A program made the position numbers and the translations under genes. From NCBI GenBank assembly GCA_037447655.1, contig JBBHKE010001156.1:78811-142810 (forward strand): a DNA stretch of 64,000 nucleotides, given 5' to 3'. Origin of the DNA: Zygnema cylindricum. Taxonomy: Eukaryota > Streptophyta > Zygnematophyceae > Zygnematales > Zygnemataceae. Below are positions 45,201 through 55,341 of the stretch, one piece after another. The number at the start of each line of letters is the position of its first letter. The stretch's first letter is position 1. Under the pieces are notes generated by a model, which was given only the letters and a program-made list of their open reading frames with translations, was not told the DNA's origin and ran no database searches.

Positions 45201-46830
45201 AACTTTATAAGCCAGAAGTTTTTATTGAATGAGGTATCTCTATTTACTTGAATTGCAAAAAATACTTGTAGGATTTAATTTGTATGCTCTTTATTCCATA
45301 ACACAATCACCACAATTAGCAAATACGAATAGGAAACTCCAAATTTTATTTTGAACGATTGAAGTAAATTCCATTGTTTTGGAATTTGGTGGTGCGTAAA
45401 GTATTCTTAGTGTTACTTTCACTTCTTATGATTTTTTAGACGGGAAACCATCGACGTTAAATAACGTTACAGGCTCCATCTCAAAAGGATATGCTGTACA
45501 ATTTTGATGATGGAAAATTTTGATGTTTTTTTTATAACTTTAGTAGGTAAATACCCACCCTGGAAAAAATATTTTTATCGCCAGAATTTGGCCCCCATTC
45601 TATTCACCAGAAATCTTAGACATATAAACTAAATGTCAAATATTCGTCATTTTTAGAGAACTTTTTTTAACCAAAAGGATGTATGGAAATTACTCGTGAA
45701 AATTTTGACAAACACTTTGTAGGTTCATAAGAAAAGGAAAGGAAGAGAGTTCAAAGTTATAGGACAATACCAAAAATCCGCAGAAAAATAATAATTTTTA
45801 AAGCAAAGGTCCAATAGAACAGGAATTATCGGGCCTACCGATAATAAAAACAAGAATTATAAGAATAGTTCTTATATAAGTCGTTTTAATGGGTTCGAAA
45901 TGCCTTCAAGGATCATAGAATATCAACTTTTGCTAACTTTTGAATTTTAGAAGCTTTCAATGTTCTCAAAATTGTGTGAATAATTGATATGATTTTGAGT
46001 ACCATGTACATATCACATACAACAAGAAAGACGTAAGTGTTCTTATCAAAATAAAATAAAAAAACAGAAAATAGTGGGGATTCTGACTGCTTGCAAGTTG
46101 ATGAAATTGTAATGTTGCACACATAAACATGAAGTGAATTCATCTCTAACTTTGCCATTTCCCCACCATTGTCTCCTTCTTCGTCACCTTCTCCAATTTT
46201 TCCGCCTACCCAACCGCCAAATTCTCCACCTTCTCCCCCATTTGTTTGACCTACATTCATGTTCATTTCCACCTATCCGCCCACGCTCCTCCACCTTCCA
46301 TCCGACGATCTATTGACGCGACGATTTTATGATTTCGCGATTTTTCGGATTTTCGACGCCGATGCCGATGGGATTTATGACGACGCGGCGATTTCGATGC
46401 CGGATGCCTTCTGACGGGATTTCGGACGATATTTGTCCAACCGCCAACCGAGAATATTGGGACGGCAAATTTAAAAGGAAAATTTTCAACCTTCGAAAGG
46501 CACTACAACTCGAGAGAGCACACCCCATATGTGGTGATTGATCTCAAGGTTGTGCATTGTATTCAGTATGTATTGTTGTATAGCCGATCCGATAACAACA
46601 CAAAAGCTGTTTATGAGTACTTCAATAACGTTGAGGTTTGGGTTAGCACAGTTTCTCAATATTTTAACAGTTCAGCCCAATGTGGAAAATCAAATGTGTA
46701 CAATTATACAAATAACGGACTCGCATATCCATTTCGAAAAAACTGTGGCGGAATGGGTGGTCGTTGGTTGTGGGTTAGAGCGATGAAAAACACCGAGTTA
46801 ACTCTGTGCGAAGTGGAAGTATACGCATAA
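36165..46830 (+). CDS. Secreted LRR - EGF-like - F-type lectin protein, 13 exons
   Basis: The exons in the entries below join in phase to 1491 nt (496 aa plus TAA). Domain order: signal peptide (1-22), LRR N-terminal cap (33-72), eight LRRs of the plant SIPSSIGQMTSL type (73-265), a final LRR turn and Cys-rich cap (FDISSNYFTGDC … NNCFSNCGWQR), an EGF-like module (Cys 310, 319, 325, 336, 338, 351) and an F-type lectin domain (353-496). There is no transmembrane helix or kinase, so it should be secreted, perhaps to bind glycans (F-type lectins usually bind fucose) and proteins through the LRRs. ATG 36165 was chosen over in-frame ATGs at 35952 and 35999 because the signal peptide follows it directly. 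Family functions are known; the fusion and role are inferred. Exon borders need transcript support. Confidence 0.75.
36410..36530 (+). CDS. Exon 2: LRR N-terminal cap
   Basis: Follows a pyrimidine-rich acceptor (gtcttttgcag). ALEAVKAAIENQ … EIRCYAEIWGPFKCDDSGRV fits the LRRNT pattern (helix, then C…WG…C…GRV) of plant LRR proteins. Donor gtgagt. Phase 1 in, phase 2 out. Confidence 0.75.
36647..37027. mobile_element. Degenerate MITE in intron 2
   Basis: Left cactgtgtatcgctattag and right …tagtgattcgaggtg resemble the ends of the fold-back MITE at 35453-35669, with shared ttaatgtt and aaaacatctttt words. 381 bp. Confidence 0.55.
37793..37861 (+). CDS. Exon 3: LRR 1
   Basis: MLQKGLRGPIAAEIGNLTRL then TDL; 69 nt. 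Acceptor gggctgcag in a purine-rich context; donor gtgagt. Confidence 0.7.
38483..38554 (+). CDS. Exon 4: LRR 2
   Basis: YLGLNFLTGDIPSSIGQLKS then LER; 72 nt, phase 2 both sides. Acceptor gtgccag preceded by ggggaggtttgctggggtgg, with no pyrimidine tract. Confidence 0.75.
39124..39195 (+). CDS. Exon 5: LRR 3
   Basis: YLHDNYLNASIPSSIVKLTS then LKI; 72 nt. Acceptor gtgtcacag after ggtggggatttggtgggtgg. Confidence 0.75.
39810..39887 (+). CDS. Exon 6: LRR 4, degenerate
   Basis: 78 nt and two residues longer than the others: WISTLKPSGGSPFPSFICQM then TSLEI. The frame is open, but the LxxNxL ladder is lost. It may be a decaying or skipped exon. Acceptor gtgaacag after ggagggtggtgag. Confidence 0.5.
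40884..40955 (+). CDS. Exon 7: LRR 5
   Basis: ILERFLVTGSIPSCIGQMTS then LLG; 72 nt. Acceptor gtgtcatag after a G9/ggtggagggagagg tract. Confidence 0.7.
41631..41702 (+). CDS. Exon 8: LRR 6
   Basis: VLSNNQLTGPIPSSIGQMTS then LTG; 72 nt, the best match to the plant LRR consensus. Acceptor gtgtgtcacag after gtggggtttggtggggtggg. Confidence 0.8.
42343..42910 (+). repeat. Intron-exon duplication unit, copy 1
   Basis: Starts cgttgtcattgtcattgtc. It aligns with 43754-44320 through the intron, the G-rich block and the whole LRR exon. Confidence 0.8.
42786..42857 (+). CDS. Exon 9: LRR 7
   Basis: GLSNNQLGGSIPSSIGQLAS then LER; 72 nt. Acceptor ggtgtttcag after gggaggggttggtgggctggg. Part of the duplicated unit 42343-42910. 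Confidence 0.8.
43754..44320 (+). repeat. Intron-exon duplication unit, copy 2
   Basis: Same start word and order as 42343-42910, about 1.41 kb further on. Identity is high in the intron as well as the exon, so the duplication is fairly recent. Confidence 0.8.
44192..44263 (+). CDS. Exon 10: LRR 8
   Basis: YIHNNQLGGSIFSSIGQLAS then LQN; 72 nt. The consensus Pro in SIP is Phe. Acceptor ggtgtctcag after gaggaggagttggtgggttgggg. Confidence 0.75.
44765..45024 (+). CDS. Exon 11: last LRR turn, Cys-rich cap and EGF-like module
   Basis: Acceptor tatatttacag. DISSNYFTGDCINITES closes the solenoid; NNCFSNCGWQRGNSDCEAFC is a Cys-rich cap; the EGF-like module has spacing C-x8-C-x5-C-x10-C-x-C-x12-C (from FC at ~44897 to IC at ~45020). 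Donor gtatgc, phase 1. Confidence 0.8.
45440..45495 (+). CDS. Exon 12: start of the F-type lectin domain
   Basis: Acceptor gattttttag. GKPSTLNNVTGSISKGYA resembles the lectin opening GKPxxQSS…AxxAVDG. Phase 1 in, phase 0 out (donor gtacaa). Chosen because phase and homology both fit; it is short, so confidence is moderate. Confidence 0.55.
46453..46830 (+). CDS. Exon 13: body of the F-type lectin domain and stop
   Basis: NIGTANLKGKFSTFE, then PYVVIDLKVVHCIQYVLLYS followed by RSDN (the RxD of the F-type sugar-binding motif, though spacing to the downstream Lys is one residue short), NNVEVWVS, CGKS and the C-terminal hallmark WLWVRAMKNTELTLCEVEVY then A-stop. LTLCEVEVY with paired Cys is diagnostic for fucolectin-type domains. 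Acceptor aaccgag is weak. Confidence 0.8.
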   Translation, partial: NIGTANLKGKFSTFERHYNSREHTPYVVIDLKVVHCIQYVLLYSRSDNNTKAVYEYFNNVEVWVSTVSQYFNSSAQCGKSNVYNYTNNGLAYPFRKNCGGMGGRWLWVRAMKNTELTLCEVEVYA

Positions 46831-47394
46831 GAAAATCTCTTTAAAATAAAAAGGAAAGTGCGGTTTATTATAGATGACAATTTATAGATAAAGGAAGAAT
46901 TGGTGATTCCCTTAGTATAGTGACGTCTAGGTCGAGGCCGATTTGAATCGGTTCAGGTGGAAGATATTATAGGCGAAAAGGAAAAATATGTATTGGTCGA
47001 TAGGAGAGGTTTTTGAAATTTGACTATTGTTTTTAGTGCACGTGATTTTTACTTATTTAGTGGGTGGACGTTAGGTTTTCATGTCAATTGCTTTGAGCCT
47101 TCAGATTGTAGAGATTGGTCGAGAATTTTTAGGCGACTCATCTCACAAAGGTCAATTAAAGTGTTTATTTATGTGTGTCGGGTTAATTTATTTATTAAGT
47201 GTCAATTAATGTACTACACATCGTCGTCCTGTGTTTTTCTATTCACGGCCACGTTATGCCACGTTATCTTCAAATCTTTACTTTAAAACACACATCAAAG
47301 ATATGTTTTAAAGTAAAGTGTTACCCTTCCACAAAGAAGAAAGCAACTTTGCACGTTTCAGCGAATTTCAAAAATTTTCGACAAGAAGTACACG
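46831..47394. other. 3' flank of the LRR-lectin gene, no gene seen
   Basis: Probable 3' UTR (ctttaaaataaaaagg) followed by AT-rich sequence with no recognisable domain. Confidence 0.4.
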
Positions 47395-47439
47395 ATTTTT
47401 ATTTCTTCCGTTTGTATCCAAGACAAATGTTTTTTTTTT

Positions 47440-47780
47440 GCAAGGGTCTCAAAAATTAAATGTCATTTCATGGTGACCAGGCAGGAGGCGCAAAAAAAAA
47501 GGCATATTTTTCAACCATGAACGGAACAAGGTTGGAAAGTTGTACATCTACAATGTCACTCAAAGACATGCGATGTCATAAGCAGTTTCAAAAAGTGTTG
47601 TACGACAACAAAGATTGTGGCCGACGACAACAGTCACATGCATTGTCGAAGTATACAATTGCCACAAATTTAGGTAAATATTCGTCATTAAAACATTGGG
47701 ACACGTGAAAAACGTGTACAAAGAAGCCTCGTTATAATACCAAGAAAGTTCGCTAAGTTATGACTCCATGGGGATAAGCC
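47440..47780 (+). repeat. Uninterrupted copy of the dispersed repeat at 5966-6960
   Basis: Shares gggtctcaaaaatt, caaccatgaacgg, tacaatgtcac, gacatgcgatgtcat and gtacgacaac with the other copy in order, without the 736-bp interruption there. No intact frame. Confidence 0.65.
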
Positions 47781-48041
47781 CTGTGTTTATATAATCATAT
47801 TTTGTATTTGTTCTGCTCGCGTTCCAAAAAACCCTTGCCAAGGTGGCCCTAACATATGCCAAACAATTTATAGATTTTTCTGGCGTTTATATGCCCTGTT
47901 GATTCCGGTTGGATGAACAGTCTACGCGTCTCAAATTCAGCTATGTTTTTTACGATGTTTTGGCGGAGGTTTGAACCATGATGACTAAATTCGAATGGTA
48001 AATTCTATCGTGTCGAAATTGGTTGTTCGACCAAACTAAAG

Positions 48042-48990
48042 TGTTGTTCCTTCATCTAAAATAGACCGCGAAAAACACCCAAACTATTGCATCTCCAGCG
48101 ATGAGTAATATAGTCCACCATATATAATGACATTCTCTCCTTACATGTACTTATTAACCTTGTGACACATCAAGAACTACACCTTACGACTTACATAAGA
48201 AGGATCTCAACACACATAAAAGAATACACATCACACGAACCAAATACACAAAGCACTTAACAACTTCAATACACATGATATCTCCAAAAGCTCTTATGTT
48301 ACCTCAAAGCAACAAAGCTACACTATCAACCATGTTTCTTATCTACGTTTCCTACACTCAACAACTCTAAAGAACTACATCTTAGGTCCCTACTTTCCTT
48401 AACACATTAATACTTGTTCAACAAGGCTCTCATGAATATATACAATTGTCAGCCACCTATATCGGACAAAACAACAAATGCGCATGTTTACTAATAAGCT
48501 AATTGGCGCCCCCACGGTGATTATCTATAAGCCAAGAGTTAACCAGGTTGCTTACTCACATTACTCGTGGTCAACACTAAAACTATTCAAAGTCAACACT
48601 TATTTGTTTGTATGTACAGAAACATCTATTGTATTAATTAGCATCAGGCGACCTGTTTATACCGTAGAGTAACTCATTGTCGCGGATAGTCTGTTGATAC
48701 TAGCCGATTGTCCTCACGCTACATAACTAAAATTGGTACCGCCATTGTCCGTAAATAATCTTTTAAATCGGATTTGCTTCGCAAATCAATTCGCTACGTA
48801 CTTCTCAAGTTTCAAACCGTCGCATTAAATGTCGCGACCCTCTTTGTATTAGACAACGTCGTTTGTCCACATCCATATTGCTTCGCAATCCTCCAAGTAA
48901 GTTCGTACCAAATCACATGAACAATCGCCGACCGAATACTCTCCTAATTTGCGTACATCCTGTAGTGTATTTATGGCTACACTAAAATCT
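48042..48990 (-). repeat. Diverged J-type LTR
   Basis: Begins tgttgttccttcatctaaaatagaccgcg as in J, and keeps aactacatcttaggtccc and tcgcattaaatgtcgcg in order. It is much more diverged than the two J LTRs; the right end is uncertain. Confidence 0.5.
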
Positions 48991-49489
48991 GTGTACTAAA
49001 CTAAGGGTATGTGTAAAAGGACAAAATACCCACAACACACCCCAATGCACAACGGAAGGACTACAAGGATCTCCCCGTAGCAACAGCAAAAACACACAGC
49101 ATTCACAGATAAAGGTGAAGCTTTATTAATCCGAAGAAAGATTACAGGTTGAAAGCTCGCTGCGAAGGTCTACGCAAAAAGTGTACTGTTTGCTTTGTTT
49201 ACTTTTCAATTTAAACCAACTAGTTGCTAGTCAACCTAGTTCTACACAATTGTACACTTGGACCTTCACGGTCAACCGAGGTCCATCCAAACTATCTTTC
49301 TAGAACTATGTAGTCAATCTACATTTTGCGGCGTTGCTATGCTGCTACGTTGCGTTGCTATGCTACAATACTAAGTTGCTACGTTGCTCTGCTGCGCTAC
49401 TCTGGCGCCGCAGCTGCGCTGCTCTAGAACCGCAACTACATCAGCCTCGCCTCTAACAATATTGTACAATTTTTTCTAGCCCTGTTACA
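48990..49489 (-). repeat. 3' LTR of an unclassified LTR element F
   Basis: On the minus strand it begins tgtaacagggctag after a polypurine tract (cttaaagggaggaac) and includes a CTGCG/GTAGC-rich block (49325-49440) and an aataaagcttcacc polyadenylation-type signal. The far end near 48990 (…agtacaca) is tentative. Confidence 0.5.
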
Positions 49490-50025
49490 GTTCCTCCCTT
49501 TAAGGATTCAGCGTCCTGCTGAACCTACTTACTCATGGAAATTGAAGGTGACGGAGTATGTCGTATGTCTCCTCTCGATACTCCTCGAATTCCTGTCGCA
49601 GAGTGTCCATTTGGTTTTGGAGCTGCTCACATTGAGTCTCCAACAGCGCAATTTGATGGTCCGCTGTTGTCAGAGTTCTCCAAGTGATCCGCTCTTAGAC
49701 TCCACCCCCTTCCTCAGGCACAACCGTTGGCATTCCGGGTTGCGGCGGAATAGCCGCTAGTGCAGGTTCTTCGGGTGCAGGGACTTGGGGAGCTTTGGGT
49801 TCTTCGATTTGTTGTGCTCCTTCCGCCCCTTGGTCGGCTTGTTCCCACCGAGGTACCTTCCTCAATTTGAAGGCGATGTGTTTCGTGGCAGCTTGGGCCT
49901 ACTGCAGCGCGTTCTTTCGGGCTAGCTTGAGCGCATGTACCTCGGGTGTGACCTCTACCCGAGAGATGATGTCATGGAGACGGACATCCCAGGAATGATA
50001 ATGGAAGAGCAACCCGGGAAGATCT
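49490..50025 (-). pseudogene. C-terminal remnant of element F polyprotein
   Basis: Minus strand, one frame with a few stops: LFHYHSWDVRLHDIISRVEV, VHALKLARKNAL, a Pro/Ala-rich stretch (APQVPAPEEPALAAIPPQPG), then a heptad-like coiled coil (IALLETQCEQLQNQMDTLRQ then EFEEYREETYDILRHLQFP-stop). I do not recognise the domain; position before a polypurine tract and LTR makes it an LTR-element C-terminus. It is cut at 50025 by copia E. Confidence 0.45.
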
Positions 50026-50913
50026 TGAAATTCTGTGGTCTCCATTGACCCACAGAATGAGCAGCCTATGTAAAGCCTCTAGGATAATATTTGCCCCTTC
50101 TACTTTCCCGCTGAATAAGCGCCGCCCAAGCACACAAATATTCTGACCACTCTCACCCTTATGATGACAAGACTCCCTTGAGTCAAACGCAAAAAGAATC
50201 ATTGAATTTGCTCCCCTGAGCAGTAAGTTATGGCTGGTTAAAGATGACCTTTATAGTTACAAGCTCTCTTAGAGAGAGAGGTACCTAAATATTACTAAGT
50301 CTCGGTCTGCCTACTCACGACTACCTACTACTAAACCCTAGTCCAATAGAAACACTATATAGTACAAGAAGGTACAATGGGCGATGTACTTATTGTACGA
50401 CCATTGTACGACAAGGTCTACAAGGTGACACCTGTCAAATCGGAAGCCATGGTTCCTCCTCCCATCTTCTCCGGTATCAAATAATGTGGCGCCACGTGGC
50501 ACCGCGTGACGCTATCTCCGTATGCCGCCAAAAGCTCACTTCGCGTGGCCGCTATAATGCGGTCGTCCGATCAAAACATATTTTACACGGTTCAGATTCG
50601 CGTACATGTAGGAATTGCTCCTTTTGGTTAGTCTGTTGTTAATTAGATGTTGCGTTAATATTTATATATTTATGAAACCCGTCACGTGTATCGTTTCGTA
50701 ACGCTTAAATGGTGAAGGCGTAAGGCTATAGAGAATCTAGAGGTCGCATGTTCAAATCTAGACTCAGGCATCATTTTAGTAAAATACCCTTTACTTCAAA
50801 AACTGCCACTTTCTAAATATGGCGGCAGCCATGGCGCGCCTTTGATCCTCACTCTCTTTCTTTAAAGAAAAACTAAAATAGGGAAGTGAACTATTAATTA
50901 CCTCATTTCAACA
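50026..50913 (-). repeat. 3' LTR of E
   Basis: 888 bp, plus-strand tgaaattctg … tttcaaca. Contains the tRNA-like module at 50700-50767 (plus strand, antisense to E) and ggcggcagccatggc. Confidence 0.9.
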
Positions 50914-53900
50914 CTCCCTTTAGTTCCTATTCACTTTTCAATTTTAATCCACAGTTTTCTCTGCAATAAATCAACTTAGGGGAAGGCACTGCTTTTGTCA
51001 TCATGTCTGCAATCATTTCTCTTTCAGTTTTATGAACCAGTTTAATAATTTTATTTTCAACCTTCTCTCTGACAAAGCTTAGTCTAATATCCATATGTTT
51101 AGTTTTGAAATGATGTTTCGGATTAGCTGCAATAGAGATAGCAGCTTGATTATCACAAAAATCATTTTGAGTTCCAAACTTTATGAACCCAAGTTCTTCA
51201 AGAAGAGATTAAACCCACATTAATTCTTTGGTGGCAACACAGGCAGCCATGTATTCAGCCTCCATAGTGGACTGAGCAACTACTTTTTGTTGCTTGCTAC
51301 TCCAACAACATGCACCGGATTCAATTTGCAACACATATCCAGTCCTACACCTCCTTAAAGGAACATCTCCATAACTAGCATCACTCCAAGTGGTGATGTC
51401 AGTGTGCTCCCCTCCCAAATGCAACCATAATTCCCTTGTCCCCACGAGATACCTCATCACCCTTTTGGCAGCCTCCCAGTCTCTCTTTCTTGGTTCATTT
51501 AGATTTCTAATAAGGACACCTACAGCTGCAGCTATATCCGGACGGGTACAGTTCATAAAATAAATTAAACTGCCTACAATCTGCCGATAAGGGATATTTT
51601 CCATAAATTTTCTTTCTATCTCATCCATCTCATCATTAATGATCAATATTCCTCCCTCTTCACTCCCCTCATTCACTTTCTTCAAATCCATGGGAGTAGT
51701 ACATCCGTTTGCTTTCTCCATTTGAATTTTTTCTAGCATATTACCGATTGCTTCTTTTTGAGTGAGTCTTATAATTTTATTCCCTCTATCTCTCTCCATC
51801 TGAATTCCCAAAATGTACTTTGCTTCGCCAAGATATTTCATATCAAAGCTGCTTCTAAGATCCCGTTTTAGTTTCTTAACTTTATCTAAGGACTTGCTTA
51901 AGACCAACAAATCAACCACAATAAATAGCAATAAAAATCACTCCATTCTCATCCTCAAATAAATATATAGAGTGATCTAAACTAATTCTGATATACCCCA
52001 AACCTGTCAGAAATTCGTCGAGCTTTATATTCCACTGTCGCGGGGCTTGCTTAAGCCCATAGAGTGATTTTATCAGTTTGTAAACTTTGTTTTCTTCCCC
52101 ACTTTCCACGAATCCTTCCGGTTTCCTCATGTAAATTTCTTCTTCCAACTCTCTGTGCAAAAAGACCGTTTTAATATCCATCTGGTGGATTTCCATATCC
52201 TCCGCTGCGGCTATACTTAAAAGGATTCTAACAGAAGGAAATCTGACTACAGGTGCAAAGGTTTCTTCGTAGTCTATCCCCTCTTTCTGAGTATAACCTT
52301 TTGCAACTAACCTAGCTTTGTACCTCTCAATGGTATTATCCGAGTTTAATTTAAGTTTAAACACCCACTTACATCCGATCGGTTTTCGGTCCAGTGGACA
52401 ATCTACCAACTCCCATGTATTGGCTTCCATGATAGAGGCCATTTCTTCATTTATAGTTGTGATCCACCGGCTACTTTTTGGAGTGTTTATGGCCTCTAAG
52501 TATTATTGGGGTTCATCTGGGTGAGACATTTTTGTGAGTTGGTTATTTACTTGTCTTTCTTGAAGTCGTTTACTACTTCTTCTTCCCCCTTCAAAATCGG
52601 ACGTCGGTATGGAAGGCATCCTTGGGTATCGTTTTGGGAGATTATCAACTCCCCTATCTTCCAATTCCAGTGTCTCATCAAGTTCCTCATCGGTTTCCAC
52701 TTCGTATTGTGGCGTTGCCTCGGATGTTGTCCTTTCCTCCTTCTCCTTTGGTAGATCTACAGATTTTTCTTTTTCTCCCTCTTCCTTCTCTTCATTTTCA
52801 AAGTCAAAGTCAGAAAACTGATCAGTTTCAAATCTGATTTTGACTTCCTTATTATATTTGAATGGATCAATGGACTTCTCTTCATTCATCACCACTATGT
52901 GTTTTACCAGAATTATATCTCTCTTTTTCAAGTCATACACTCGGTATCCTTTTGTGCTCTCATCATATCCTACAAGATATCCTGGCTTCCCTCTCCCCTC
53001 TAACTTCCATTTAGTCTTATCGGAATCCAAACTATAAACTTGACTTCCAAACACTCTCAAACTAGACAAATCAGGCTTTCTTCCTGTCCACCTCTCATAC
53101 GGAGTTTCCTCCTTATTTGCTAAAGTTATGACTCTATTTTTGATGAAATTAGCATAGTTCATAGACTCAGCCCAAAATTGCAGCCCTATCCTCTTGTCAC
53201 TTAACATACTTCTGGACATATCTCCTAAAGTTCTATTCACTCTATCTGCTACTCCATTTTGTTCCGGATTATAGGGAACAGTTTTCTCATGATCAATTCC
53301 TTCTTCTTTAATATATTCTTCAAATTCCCTTGAGGTGTATTCTTTCCCATTATCACTTCTTATCTCTTTTATTAAGGTTTCATGTAGTTTTTCACTCCAT
53401 ATTTTATACTCTTTGAAACATCTTAAAACCTCTCACTTATGTCTGAGAAAGTATACCTTCGTGTATCTAGACCAATCATCTGTGATGGTTAACATCCATC
53501 TCTTCCCCCCATGTGAAGCATACCTAGCAGGTCCCCAAACATCAATGTGAACTAGATCTAATACTTTCTCTCTCTAAATGTGGTTGCCCTTGGAAATAGA
53601 AGTCTATGAATCTTCCCTTGGGCACATCCACTACAATCATGAAAGGTCTCATCATCCTCAAAAGTAATACCCTCCACTATTCATTTTTTCTTCTTTTTCT
53701 TTAATCTATCTAGATGCACATGCCCCAACCTTTTATGCCAAAGCATCATCTCACTTGCACAAGAGTAAAGAATACTTTTTAAATTGCAAAGAATAATTCT
53801 GAACATTCCTTGACTGCTCTTCTCAGCTATGAAATAAACCTCATTATCAAAGCTTGCTGTGAAGATTCCTTTTCTAGTTCCTGTTTCAAACTCCTTTTCA

Positions 53901-54349
53901 TCTAGGACAACTGTAAAGACTAGGTTCTTCCTAAGCTGTGGAATGTAAAGAACGTTTGAGAGTGTTAAAATTGAGGCCTTTCCATCATTTAGAACCTTCA
54001 AGTCAACAGTTCCAACAAGACTTGTGGTTTTTACTCTACCATCTCCGTACTCTATCTCAACTGTTGGGCTCTTTCTCAGTTTAGTGAACCACCGCTTATC
54101 TTTGCACAAATGCATTGAAGCCCCCGAGTCTATGATCCACCCATCCTTAGGTGGATCCCTCTTACCTCCGAAAGCACACTTTTGTCTCCGTGGAATGTCA
54201 ACATGTTTTGTAGTGTTTTTCGGATTAAAAAGAAGCTCCTCAAGCTCCTCTTCTGGTTCAGTTTTTTCTTCCACTTCCTCAACAAGAACTTGAGTCAGGA
54301 AGGCTTTTTTCTTTCCTCCGTCATTTGAGGTTCCTTGACCATCTTTCAC
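50914..54349 (-). pseudogene. pol: pol of E: protease, integrase, RT, RNase H with breaks
   Basis: Protease: frame 54349-53681, WIIDSGASMHLCKDKRWFTK, followed by HKRLGHVHLDRLKKKKKK, where the zinc region degenerates into Lys. The integrase core (53680-53240) is shattered in several frames; the C-terminal part (53240-52503) is open: ANFIKNRVI, TPYERWTGRKPD, VFGSQVYSLDSDKTKW, then an acidic linker and RRSSKRLQERQ. RT 52442-51912 and 51931-51209: GCKWVFKLKLNSDNTIERYK, HQMDIKTVFLHRELEEE, SLYGLKQAPRQWN. The catalytic YVDD region is damaged (IFIAIYCG / MLFIVVDLLVLSKS: YVDD lost by frameshift). RNase H ends in a stop after KELMWV. The polypurine tract lies at 50914-50925 (reverse of ctccctttagtt). 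Confidence 0.9.
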
Positions 54350-55337
54350 TCAAAGATCTGCAAGTTGACACAATCTGCCATATAGTGTCCCGGTTTTTTG
54401 CAGAAGTGACATAATCCTCCTCGAGAAGTTCCTCTCCCTGACTATCAAATCTGCCACCCCGTTGTCCTCTTCCACCAAAGTTTCAATAGGGATCTTTCCC
54501 TCTCTCCTCATCACGCTTCCGCCAATCAGCTCCTGCAAACAATGCTTCAACACTTGGACTCCCTCTCCTAAGCTCTATGGTGCTTTCTTTCACTAAAATC
54601 ATTCCCACTATGTCATCCCAATTCCAATTGCTATCTCCTATGTCCTGCAATCGGTTAATGATATTCTCATATTATTCAGGTAGTTTCATCATTAATGTGT
54701 TCACTCTTTGCCTCTCAGTCTATGAGTTACCTGCACTCTCTAACTCTTTAAATAATGCTCCTAAATCATTGCAATAAATATTCATACTTCCTTCTTTATA
54801 AGTATAAGCTGCTATCTTATTTTCGACCAACTGTTGTTGCTGCAATGATCCACTCCTATATTTGTTAACTAGTGATATCCAAATCTGAGATGAAGATTTG
54901 ACATGCATAAGGGGAATGGCAATGCCCTTTGCTACACTTTTAAGAATTAAGAGCTTAGCAACCTTGTCTTTGCAGTTCCACTTTTCATACTCTGATCTTT
55001 CGATCTGAACCCTTGTCGCTGTTGCTGGTGGTGCTGTTGCCGATATCGCCTTCGGAAATGGTGTCACTTGAGTTGCAACTCCTCCCTTTTCTCCTTCCAT
55101 GACAATCTCCTCTTCTTCTTCATCTTCATCCTTGGTGATGGTGGCAGGTGTTCTACCAACTGTACAGGCGGAGGTGCCAGAAAAACGTGTCCCTCCAATC
55201 CCAGGTGGAGGTGGGCATCAAACTTGTCCAGACACTATGCCCCATAGATGCTTCTCAAATAGTTCTCCCTTCATCATCATTTCCCAATACAAAAAGTCTG
55301 ATCCATCAAATATGGGCACCCTAGACGGTGGGCCCAT
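54350..55337 (-). pseudogene. gag: gag of E
   Basis: Starts at the ATG inside the primer site (55337-55335): MGPPSRVPIFDGSDFLYWEM. The frame is interrupted by one TGA (55220-55218) and continues in frame through the acidic stretch into the open frame 55100-54720 (EKWNCKDKVAKLLILKSVAK; GSLQQQQLVENKIAAYTYKE). A stop and frameshifts follow; an intact CX2CX4HX4C knuckle (CHFCKKPGHYMADC) lies at ~54370-54415 in another frame than the downstream protease. Confidence 0.85.
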
Positions 55338-55341
55338 AACC
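55327..55341 (-). promoter_or_regulatory. Primer binding site of E, exact match to initiator tRNA-Met anticodon arm
   Basis: Minus strand ggttatgggcccacc directly follows the 5' LTR. The gag ATG is the 5th-7th base of the site. Confidence 0.85.

Noticed and set aside
46155-46248. Extensin-like Pro/Ser-rich segment (SPPLSPSSSPSPIFPPTQPP) as a linker exon of the LRR-lectin gene
   Set aside because: Its best acceptor is out of phase with the EGF exon and it ends in a stop; the 45440-45495 exon fits both phase and lectin homology. It could still be an alternative exon.
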